Assembly: GCA_031283785.1 (NCBI GenBank)
Contig: JAITBC010000242.1
Span: 1-6,255 of the forward strand
From: Tannerella sp.
GTDB taxonomy: Bacteria; Bacteroidota; Bacteroidia; Bacteroidales; Tannerellaceae
Length of the DNA: 6,255 nt
Direction: 5' to 3'
Shown: in pieces, positions 1-6,255 of the stretch
Layout: each line of letters begins with the position of its first letter
Position numbering within the stretch: position 1 is the stretch's first letter
Made by a program: the position numbers and the translations under genes
Notes under the pieces: model-generated
What the model was told of the DNA's origin: nothing
Database searches by the model: none
The model's input: only the letters and a program-made list of their open reading frames with translations

Positions 1-1032
1 TTCTTCGGATGTCACGTACCATTTCAAGTCGCCCTTCTCACTCTCAGAGTAAGTATATTGCACATCCGTACTGGTGATGCTTCCATTTGAGGTCATTGGT
101 CTGAAACATCCTCCCCAACCGGTATCGGTATGTATTTTTAATTCGCCTTCCGTTAAAGGTCCTTCGTAAACAATATAAATACCGGGATTGCCGTCATCCC
201 ACAATGCAGTCAAATTTCCTAAACTCCAACCTATTGAAGTAGCGTTTCCGACAGGATACAATTTTTCGAAATAATATTGAACATAGTTATAATTTATTTT
301 CATGTTCTTCCTGTCCACATTGATTACATAGTAGCCTTCCCGCTCTGTCGGAAACAAATCATCCGGCTGGTTTGCAGAGATTCTCTCAACTAATGTATTG
401 TTATCCTCGCCTTTGTTTATTGACGGAAGGTCGCTGTCGGGACTGTAAACAAATTTGAACCCACCCTGATTCAAATTACCCTGCCATTTATACAGTCGTC
501 CATTGACTGTTTCGGTCAGCGTTGCCGGATTTGTATCCGGATTGGCAGAGCCTGTCAGATAGAGCGGTACGGAAGCATAAGCATAAGTAATTACAGTGAA
601 CTTTGTAACCGCAATTTCGGGATATACAAATTTTTCGCCTCTAATATTAGCGACTACTCGTGCCTCCAGATTCACTTCTTCGCCGGGATGAACTTTCCAT
701 TGCGATGCTATTATCTCATTCAATTCGCCCACCGTATAAATTCTGGTGAAATCTGTGACCGTATCTCGCGGCGTAGCGGTTTCAAAATTACGGTCGGCAA
801 TATCCATTCTGAAAATATAAGTAACGGTATCGGTGGGATTTCTGTCCACACCTTTGTTCCAAGTAAATGTAACAGCTGTTGCCGTCTCGTTAGCTTCCAG
901 CAGTATCACTTTTTCGTTGGGACCCATAATAGTCAAAGGTTCGCCTTTGGCTCCTTCTGTTTCCGATTTGTCGCAGGCAAACAGCAATAAACATGTTGCC
1001 GCCAATATTCCTGCCTGATATATAATTTTCAT
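1..1032 (-). CDS. SusE-like outer-membrane lipoprotein, glycan-binding (3' end outside window)
   Basis: The frame is open for 344 codons from the ATG at 1032 to the left edge, with no stop, so the C-terminus is missing. Residues 1-20 form a lipoprotein signal (MKI start, hydrophobic core, lipobox LFAC with Cys20) followed by a polar, acidic stretch DKSETEG, compatible with surface export. Residues about 30-150 look like the SusE N-terminal immunoglobulin-like domain (ILLEANETATAVTFTW, then a VGELN motif). Two SusE/SusF-type starch-binding-like repeats follow, about 156-250 (LYLTGSA, YKWQGNL, GGFKFVY) and about 251 onward (YPVGNATSIGWS, GIYIVYEG, TGWGG). Known SusE is about 390 residues, so probably only the last few tens are lost. 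The start is the only one available: an in-frame TGA lies at 1057-1059 with no start codon between. It sits 35 bp after the SusD-like gene, probably in the same operon. Role by family: surface glycan binding beside the SusCD transporter. The ligand is unknown, and assignment rests on motif and context reading, not a search. Confidence 0.85.
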   Translation of the reverse strand, partial: MKIIYQAGILAATCLLLFACDKSETEGAKGEPLTIMGPNEKVILLEANETATAVTFTWNKGVDRNPTDTVTYIFRMDIADRNFETATPRDTVTDFTRIYTVGELNEIIASQWKVHPGEEVNLEARVVANIRGEKFVYPEIAVTKFTVITYAYASVPLYLTGSANPDTNPATLTETVNGRLYKWQGNLNQGGFKFVYSPDSDLPSINKGEDNNTLVERISANQPDDLFPTEREGYYVINVDRKNMKINYNYVQYYFEKLYPVGNATSIGWSLGNLTALWDDGNPGIYIVYEGPLTEGELKIHTDTGWGGCFRPMTSNGSITSTDVQYTYSESEKGDLKWYVTSEE

Positions 1033-1069
1033 AAACTTTTTATTAATTATTAACTGTCAATTATTAACT
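1033..1069 (-). repeat. 11-bp direct repeat (14-bp period) across the SusD-like stop and the SusE-like leader
   Basis: On the plus strand AATTATTAACT occurs at 1045-1055 and again, exactly, at 1059-1069, separated by TGTC/GTC-type spacer bases so that the period is 14 bp. The right copy includes two of the three bases of the SusD-like stop codon (TAG, 1068-1070). Read on the minus strand, a second in-frame stop (TAA, 1050-1052) follows the TAG six codons later. The remaining leader before the SusE-like ATG is AT-rich (AATAAAAAGTTT) with no Shine-Dalgarno, as usual in Bacteroidota. It looks like a small slippage duplication; a regulatory role is not shown. Confidence 0.6.
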
Positions 1070-3011
1070 ATTCTCCGCTCCATCCGGGCAATTGCCTGAG
1101 ATTGGGATTTTTATCAATCTGATTCTGGTGTATTGGAATCCAATAATTTTTCCATGTAAACCCGCGTTTGAAATATTGTGTACGCACATAAAATGCATTC
1201 GGATTGTTCGGGTCGTCGCTTTTTTCGGTACCGTTGCGATTCATTCCGTAGAAATCCACCGAGAGCAAATCTTCAATCTGTTTCCAGCGACGGATATCGT
1301 CGAAACGTATGGCAAACTCACAGTTCAGTTCCACTCTGCGTTCACGGTGGATAGCTTTGCGCATTTCGTCCTGCCCGACAGGAGACGGAATCTGGTCTGC
1401 TCCTGATCCGTAGGTCGGTATTCCTGCCCTTTCTCTGATTTTGTTAAGGTAAAACAGTATTTCGGAAGTTTGCGAAGGGTCCCATTCGTTCAATGCTTCG
1501 GCATAGTTTAAGTAAGCTTCGCCCAGACGATATAAAATACCCGGACGATATGGTACGCCCGAACCTGCCAAATCCGTATTCGGATGCACTCTTTTGAAGA
1601 GCTGATATCCGTTTTCCGGCGAATCCCATGCAACAACATTGTCGATTCCGTCCTTATACAAATTCAATTTACGTCTGGACGCCCTGTACCATTGGTCATT
1701 ATAGCGTACCGAAACATAAAAGCGCGGTTCACGGTTACAATACATATTGTAAGTACCCGCATTTGTAACCGGATTTTCAGTGTTGTTGGACGAAGCGCCT
1801 TCCGCTTCTATCCATTTTGTTTTCCGCCTTTCGTCTTCTGTAGAAAAACCGGTTTCGGAATAGCCGGATGCTTCATTTATCACCGGAGTTTTTCCGTCGG
1901 CTTGATAGCCGAGAATGGCAGGCAGTCCGTTTTTCATAAAAAATGCATCTACCAGCGACTGCGTTACGCCCATAAAACCACTTCCACGGGAAGCATACGG
2001 AATCGCATGACTGTCGTAATCGAAATAGTCGTCGCAATGAGGTTTTGAGAACAGAATTTCCTTGTTACCCTGATTATATTCCCTGAGCGACATGTATGCA
2101 TACGACATGAAAGGGTCTATCAAGCCGTCGGCATTGTATTCGTAATAAAGAGCATATCCGTTGGCATGGGCAAGCTCGATAAGATCCTTGCAGGCGTTTG
2201 CAGCCTGTTCCCACCGTTTACTATTATATTCGGAATCAAAAATCTTTTCACCCTTGTCGTTCACATATTCGACATATTCCGTCTTTTGGTTACCGTTAAC
2301 TAAAGGACTTGCCGCAAAAAGCAACATTCTTGCCCTTACTGCCAGACACATCACCGAAGTAGCCCGTCCGTATTTGCGGGGTTCGCTGTAATAGGCGGGC
2401 AACAGTCTCGCCGCTTCCTGCAATTCGTTGTCTATCCAGTTTATCATTTCATTGTAGGGTCTCTGTCCCAGCATCAGCTCTTCCACAGGAGTGTTAAGGT
2501 CTGCCAGACCATCCTGAAAGGGAACAGCGCCATAACTGTTGACCAACAGATAATAAAAATAGGCGATAAGGAACTTGCATTCGGCTTTCATCAGTTCAAC
2601 TTCTTCGGATGAAACACCCTGTGCGATATTCGGTTTCACATTGTTGATAAAAATATGAGCCGCGCGTATTTTTTTTGGCAGATTACCCCAAAAGTCCATA
2701 TTCCATGGGCTTTCCGAGTTCCATCCTCCCCGTATTTTTGTAATATCGTCAGCGCCCCAAACTTCGATGCCCGAATTTTTTGAAAAATCATCGGCATACA
2801 TATCATAATTGTCTCTGCCTTTGAGAAAGGGCGAAGGGATACCGCTGTAAACTCCGGCCAGCCAGTCTTCGGTACGGGTTTTATCACGAAATACCATATC
2901 CATTGTCAGTTCGTCATCCGGCGCTTTGTCCAGAAAATTACAGGAATAAACCGTAAATAACGCCAGTAACAATCCCGTAATTTTTATACGTATAATAATT
3001 TTATATTTCAT
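1068..3011 (-). CDS. SusD/RagB-family surface glycan-binding lipoprotein
   Basis: The 647-residue product is the expected partner of the transporter encoded just upstream (29-bp gap). In this family the lipoprotein sits as a lid on the SusC barrel at the cell surface and captures the ligand for import. It has a lipoprotein signal at residues 1-24 (lipobox VYSC, Cys24) followed by the typical NFLDKAPDDELT start of the mature protein. The N-terminal SusD-like part shows KAECKFLIAYFYYLLVNSYG (142-161) and GRATSVMCLAVRARMLLFAA (215-234), both helical repeat segments typical of the family. The RagB/SusD C-terminal region carries ILYRLGEAYLNYAEALNEW (492-510), HRERRVELNCEFAIRFDDIR (555-574) and the closing WIPIHQNQIDKNPNLRQLPG (624-643). 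The length is at the long end of the family but colinear with it, with no frameshift or truncation seen. The ATG at 3011 is forced by an in-frame TAA in the preceding gap with no other start between. The ligand cannot be inferred; no symbol is given because susD proper denotes the starch protein. Confidence 0.96.
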   Translation of the reverse strand: MKYKIIIRIKITGLLLALFTVYSCNFLDKAPDDELTMDMVFRDKTRTEDWLAGVYSGIPSPFLKGRDNYDMYADDFSKNSGIEVWGADDITKIRGGWNSESPWNMDFWGNLPKKIRAAHIFINNVKPNIAQGVSSEEVELMKAECKFLIAYFYYLLVNSYGAVPFQDGLADLNTPVEELMLGQRPYNEMINWIDNELQEAARLLPAYYSEPRKYGRATSVMCLAVRARMLLFAASPLVNGNQKTEYVEYVNDKGEKIFDSEYNSKRWEQAANACKDLIELAHANGYALYYEYNADGLIDPFMSYAYMSLREYNQGNKEILFSKPHCDDYFDYDSHAIPYASRGSGFMGVTQSLVDAFFMKNGLPAILGYQADGKTPVINEASGYSETGFSTEDERRKTKWIEAEGASSNNTENPVTNAGTYNMYCNREPRFYVSVRYNDQWYRASRRKLNLYKDGIDNVVAWDSPENGYQLFKRVHPNTDLAGSGVPYRPGILYRLGEAYLNYAEALNEWDPSQTSEILFYLNKIRERAGIPTYGSGADQIPSPVGQDEMRKAIHRERRVELNCEFAIRFDDIRRWKQIEDLLSVDFYGMNRNGTEKSDDPNNPNAFYVRTQYFKRGFTWKNYWIPIHQNQIDKNPNLRQLPGWSGE

Positions 3012-3040
3012 TGTAATAATATTTAATTATAAATCATTAA
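3012..3040 (-). other. SusC-SusD intergenic gap with imperfect AT palindrome
   Basis: This 29-bp spacer is almost pure A/T. Bases 3014-3039 form an imperfect inverted repeat in which 10 of 13 opposed positions pair. It has no GC-rich stem and no following T tract on the coding strand, so it does not look like a terminator, and the two genes are probably co-transcribed. An in-frame TAA within it fixes the downstream start. Palindromes of this quality arise easily in A/T-only sequence. Confidence 0.35.
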
Positions 3041-6000
3041 TTATTTAAAGGTAACATCCAGTCCAATTGAGAACGAGCGCATGATAGGATATCGTAATCC
3101 ATTGTTATTGGGCGTACTCAGTTCCGGATCCCATAATTTGAATTTGGAAAAACATAGCAGATTGGTACCGCGAAGATATATTCGCGCGTGTTTTATCATT
3201 GCCTTTTCAGTCCACAATTGCGGTAAACTGTATCCGATTTCCAGATTCTTAAGTCTTAACATACTCATATCTTTCAACCACCATGAAGAATCCTGACGAT
3301 TGTTCGGATTTTGTCCGATGTACAAACGCGGATAAAAGGCGTCCTGTCTCGGATTTTCCACCGTCCATGCATCCAATGCGTTGGTATAAATGTTACCGGT
3401 AACGCCCGACTGCGCTCCGGGTATAAAATCAGTACCCTGTCCGATGATTCTTTCGGTAAGCGCATTTCCCTGAAACAGGAAAGCAAAATCGAAGCGTTTA
3501 TAGTTTACACTTGCAGCGAATCCATATACGAACTGCGGGTCTGAAGTGCCTCCGATAGCGGTCTTATCCATTTCAGTAATTACGCCGTCTCCATCCATAT
3601 CAGCATATTTGATGTCTCCCGGATTTACTCTTGTAGTAAATTTATGTACGGGAATACCCTGTTTTAGCGTACCGTTATCCAAATCCGCAAAGTCGTTTTC
3701 GGTAAACAATCCTTGAGCAACAAATCCCCACAACTGATTTATAGGTTTGCCTATTTGAGAGCGGGTAGTTCCCTGTACGCCCAGTGATTCGTCTTTTTCT
3801 ATGATTTCATTTACGGCATAAGTTGCCGTAGCTCGTGCGGAAACCGCCCAATCCCTGTTGATTTGCCTGTTAAGAGTTATTGTTGTTTCAAATCCCTGGT
3901 TATTCACTTTTCCGAAATTTGCCCACGGAAAAGAAGAAAATCCTGCGGAACTTGGAAAATTACTCCGCTGCATGAAGATGTCGCGACGTCGCTCTTTAAA
4001 AACATCTACCTGTATTTCAAAACACTTATACAGTTCCAATTCTATTCCGAGATTGGTTTTTGCGACAGTTTCCCATGTCAGAGAAGTTACGCCTATCTCG
4101 CCTTCCTGTCGTCCTGCTCTGTAATAAGTGGCGTCGCTCGCCCCCCATGTATAACCGTCCGTACCTCCGATAGTAGTAATATATGCAAAACGTCGTCCTC
4201 CGAGATTGTCGTTTCCTGCCAGTCCATGCGAAGCCCTGATTTTGATTTTTGAAAAGATATCATGTACGGAAGCCATAAACGGTTCTTCGGACATCAACCA
4301 GCCTGCGGCAACGGACGGGAAAAATCCGAAACGCTGTCCTTTGGCAAAATTTTCAGAGCCATTGTAGCCGAAATTAAATTCGGCAATATACCGTCCGTTG
4401 TAAGTATATGCGGCACGTCCGGCGAATCCCTGATTCCGGTATGGCAATTTGTCTCCGTTGTCGTAGCTTCGCTGGTTATATAACAACAAACCGTTGACAA
4501 TATGTTTACCGAAAGAGCGGTCATACAGAAAGCTGCCCTCGATATAGGTGCTGTTATTTCCATAATCCGACGATGTGGAATGTCCGAGAAATTCCTGTCC
4601 GTCCGACTGTATCGACAGTATCAGTTTGCCTGTTTCAGGGTCTCTTCCCGATGCAGGGTTATAATATTCCGGCTCTTTGGAACGGGTTACGCTCGTGTTG
4701 CTATAACTGTCGAATGAAAATATGCCTCTGGCTTTCAAACCCTGCACAAATGTTATATCCTGCTCGACGGTAAACACCGATTCTATTTTTGCCTGCGAAC
4801 CCCGCTGATATCCTGTCTGGGTAGCTCTCGCCCACGGATTGTCTCTGCCGTTCATACGGGGCAGTTCGCCGGAAGAATAACGCGCAGGATGTATATAGGG
4901 CGGCGTGGTAAAAGCGCCCACCGCATTGCCTCCGAACAGGTCGTCGATACTTTGCGGCGGAGAAACTCTGTTTTGCAGATATCCGCCGATATTGAACCGC
5001 AACAAAGTAGTCCTGGTAATGTTCAAATCTACATTTGTGCGCATATTGAAACGGTTGAGGCGTATGCTGGAATCCCATTCCTGTGCCTCATCTCTTTCCA
5101 ATATACCGTCTTCATGGTAATACGCAGCGATGAACGAATAGCGAAGCAATTCAGTACCGCCATTGATGTCCAGTGTTGTCCGAGTGTTGGAAGCATAATC
5201 CTTGGTAATGAGGTCAAGCCAGTTTACATCGGGATAAAGTTCGGGGTCGTATCCCGTACGATATTTTTCAATCAATTCCGGACTTCTCAAATACTGACCG
5301 TACTGCTGCATGTTGATATTGTTGAGCAAAGTAAGATAATCGGCAGCATTAAGAAATTCCGGCAGTTGCGAAGGCGTCGTCACTGCATGTTCTACCTGTA
5401 CGTTTACTACAGGTTTGCCAATTCGTCCACGCTTGGTTGATATCAATATCACCCCGTTAGAACCGCGAACGCCATATACGGCGCTTGCCGAAGCGTCTTT
5501 CAGTACACTGATGGATTCTATTTCTTGCACGTCAATATCGTTCAACGAGCGCTCAATTCCATCAATCAGCACCATAGGACTGCTTCCTCCTGCGAAAGTG
5601 CTTATGCCGCGAATCCAAAACTGAGAATTGTCATATCCGGGTTCGCCCGAACGCTGTACACCGATGATACCGCCCAGATTTCCAGCAAGGTTATTGCTTA
5701 GTGAGCGTGTAGTACCGGTTTTCAGTTTGGCAGGCTCAATAGTAGTAATGGATGCTACCACTGACACTTTGCGCTGTGTACCGTAGCCGATTACCACCAC
5801 TTCGTCCAGCGATTTGGATTCTTCCTGCAAAATAGCATTGATCACCGTTTTGTCTCCGGTAACTTTGATTTCCTGGCTGACAAAACCTACAAGTCTATAT
5901 TCAAGAACACTGCCGGCGAATACATTATTTAAGGAGTAATCGCCGTCGTCGTTAGTCATCGCGCCTACGGTCGTACCTTGTATAAGTATAGCCGTTCCGG

Positions 6001-6139
6001 GCAAGGCATTGCCCTGAGTGTCCATCACTTTTCCTTTGATGTTGAGATTTTGAGCATTCAGTTCAACAGCAAGGAAAAACATCGGAAGTAACATCAATAA
6101 TACTGTCCTTCCTTTCTTCAGTTTACTAATTTTGTCCAT
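3041..6139 (-). CDS. SusC/RagA-family TonB-linked outer-membrane transporter
   Basis: The 1032-residue product is a complete SusC-type TonB-dependent receptor that imports a ligand delivered by its SusD-like partner. Residues 1-29 are a Sec signal peptide (basic KISKLKKGR, hydrophobic core, predicted cut after LNA with Gln30 as the first mature residue). A carboxypeptidase-regulatory-like beta domain spans about 32-105 (IKGKVMDTQGNALPGTAI, then TTVGAMTNDDGDYSL). The TonB box region is SLDEVVVIGYGTQ at 110-122. The plug domain covers about 122-240, with NSQFWIRGIST, VLIDGIERSLNDID and the hallmark VLKDASASAVYGVRGSNGVI (212-231) ending in STKRG. The rest is the beta-barrel, ending IGLDVTFK. An EF-hand-like loop lies at 847-858. 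There is no STN secretin/TonB short N-terminal domain. The ATG at 6139 is fixed by an in-frame TAA two codons upstream. It is probably first in the operon, since 116 bp of non-coding leader precede it. Length and order are normal for the family and no lesion is visible. Substrate is unknown; naming it susC would imply starch, so no symbol is given. Confidence 0.97.
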   Translation of the reverse strand: MDKISKLKKGRTVLLMLLPMFFLAVELNAQNLNIKGKVMDTQGNALPGTAILIQGTTVGAMTNDDGDYSLNNVFAGSVLEYRLVGFVSQEIKVTGDKTVINAILQEESKSLDEVVVIGYGTQRKVSVVASITTIEPAKLKTGTTRSLSNNLAGNLGGIIGVQRSGEPGYDNSQFWIRGISTFAGGSSPMVLIDGIERSLNDIDVQEIESISVLKDASASAVYGVRGSNGVILISTKRGRIGKPVVNVQVEHAVTTPSQLPEFLNAADYLTLLNNINMQQYGQYLRSPELIEKYRTGYDPELYPDVNWLDLITKDYASNTRTTLDINGGTELLRYSFIAAYYHEDGILERDEAQEWDSSIRLNRFNMRTNVDLNITRTTLLRFNIGGYLQNRVSPPQSIDDLFGGNAVGAFTTPPYIHPARYSSGELPRMNGRDNPWARATQTGYQRGSQAKIESVFTVEQDITFVQGLKARGIFSFDSYSNTSVTRSKEPEYYNPASGRDPETGKLILSIQSDGQEFLGHSTSSDYGNNSTYIEGSFLYDRSFGKHIVNGLLLYNQRSYDNGDKLPYRNQGFAGRAAYTYNGRYIAEFNFGYNGSENFAKGQRFGFFPSVAAGWLMSEEPFMASVHDIFSKIKIRASHGLAGNDNLGGRRFAYITTIGGTDGYTWGASDATYYRAGRQEGEIGVTSLTWETVAKTNLGIELELYKCFEIQVDVFKERRRDIFMQRSNFPSSAGFSSFPWANFGKVNNQGFETTITLNRQINRDWAVSARATATYAVNEIIEKDESLGVQGTTRSQIGKPINQLWGFVAQGLFTENDFADLDNGTLKQGIPVHKFTTRVNPGDIKYADMDGDGVITEMDKTAIGGTSDPQFVYGFAASVNYKRFDFAFLFQGNALTERIIGQGTDFIPGAQSGVTGNIYTNALDAWTVENPRQDAFYPRLYIGQNPNNRQDSSWWLKDMSMLRLKNLEIGYSLPQLWTEKAMIKHARIYLRGTNLLCFSKFKLWDPELSTPNNNGLRYPIMRSFSIGLDVTFK
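3566..3601 (-). other. EF-hand-like Ca-binding loop within the SusC-family transporter
   Basis: Residues 847-858 read DMDGDGVITEMD. This matches the 12-residue EF-hand loop pattern, with Asp at positions 1, 3, 5 and 12, Gly at 6 and Ile at 8. It follows NPGDIKYA and precedes the IGGTSDPQFVYGF segment, a place where many SusC-family proteins carry a similar DxNGDG-type loop. Calcium binding is inferred from the pattern only. Confidence 0.55.
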
Positions 6140-6255
6140 TCTTTAATTTTCTTTTTTAATCAGTTTGAACGTTTTTTTTAATAATTTTAATTTAATAAGT
6201 TTTTAATTCTCAGTCATATTTATGGCTGTAAAAGTATGGTGTACAACAAATCCGA
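6140..6255 (-). promoter_or_regulatory. AT-rich 5' leader / probable promoter region of the SusC-first operon
   Basis: No coding frame is supported in these 116 bases, which lie upstream of the transporter start. The part nearest the ATG is very A-rich on the coding strand (runs of 8 and 6 A, then AATTAAAGA directly before ATG), the usual Bacteroidota form of a translation start without a Shine-Dalgarno. Two weak matches to the Bacteroides -7 element TAnnTTTG are present on the minus strand: TACTTTTA at 6229-6236 and TAAATATG at 6215-6222. A TTTG at 6247-6250 is 10 bp from the first and 24 bp from the second, neither fitting the usual 19-21 bp spacing. The promoter may therefore lie partly beyond the right edge. 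No regulator site was recognised. Confidence 0.35.

Noticed and set aside
688..1018. Two overlapping plus-strand open frames (688-990 and 833-1018)
   Set aside because: Both are antisense to the SusE-like gene, whose lipoprotein signal and N-domain are read from these same bases.
1584..2048. A 154-codon open frame on the plus strand
   Set aside because: It is antisense to the middle of the SusD-like gene, with composition expected of a shadow frame and no recognisable motif.
3014..3039. Imperfect palindrome in the gap between the transporter and SusD-like genes as a terminator
   Set aside because: The stem is all A/T with three mismatched positions and no T tract after it. A terminator here would also split a gene pair that normally works as a unit.
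4141..4146. Run of six C (six G on the coding strand) as a possible phase-variation tract
   Set aside because: Six bases is short for a slippery tract. It encodes an ordinary Trp-Gly-Ala stretch in the middle of an intact gene.
4889..5440. A 183-codon open frame on the plus strand
   Set aside because: It lies wholly antisense to the transporter gene, whose family motifs continue through the same bases. Its translation shows no recognisable domain and it has no plausible leader.
3041..6139. Reading the locus as the starch utilisation system itself
   Set aside because: SusC and SusD families serve many different glycans. No amylase-type enzyme or starch-specific regulator is visible, so only family-level names are justified.
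6229..6250. TTTG followed by TACTTTTA as a complete Bacteroides promoter
   Set aside because: The two elements are only 10 bp apart instead of about 19-21, and the -7 element mismatches its last base. They are reported only as a weak signal.

Overview
The window is a slice of a Bacteroidota (most likely Bacteroidales) glycan-uptake locus. All coding sequence lies on the minus strand, read right to left. It encodes a SusC/RagA-family TonB-dependent outer-membrane transporter (3041-6139), a SusD/RagB-family surface lipoprotein (1068-3011), and a SusE-like lipoprotein (1-1032) that runs off the left edge. The phylum call rests on the SusC-SusD pair itself, the typical SusC features (carboxypeptidase-regulatory-like N-domain, DEVVVIGYGTQ TonB box), the Bacteroidota-type lipoprotein signals, and the very AT-rich gene leaders without a clear Shine-Dalgarno. 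GC content in the genes is roughly in the low to mid 40s (by eye). Nothing fixes the genus.

Layout from right to left: 6140-6255 is a non-coding AT-rich leader. The transporter follows, then a 29-bp gap, the SusD-like gene, a 35-bp gap holding an 11-bp direct repeat, and the SusE-like gene. The short gaps and shared strand indicate one operon. No rRNA, tRNA, CRISPR, insertion sequence or convincing intrinsic terminator was seen.

By family knowledge, the SusD-like lipoprotein caps the SusC barrel and captures ligand at the cell surface. The barrel then imports it with TonB-ExbBD energy, while the SusE-like lipoprotein is probably an accessory surface glycan-binding protein. No glycoside hydrolase, lyase, sulfatase or regulator is inside the window, so the substrate cannot be named; starch specificity should not be assumed. 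The transporter has no N-terminal STN signalling domain, which argues against control by a transporter-coupled anti-sigma/ECF-sigma pair.

This is a recognisable type of locus rather than a new system. The points worth a second look are small: the duplicated sequence at the SusD-like stop codon, an EF-hand-like loop in the transporter, and the sequence differences between the two binding repeats of the SusE-like protein.
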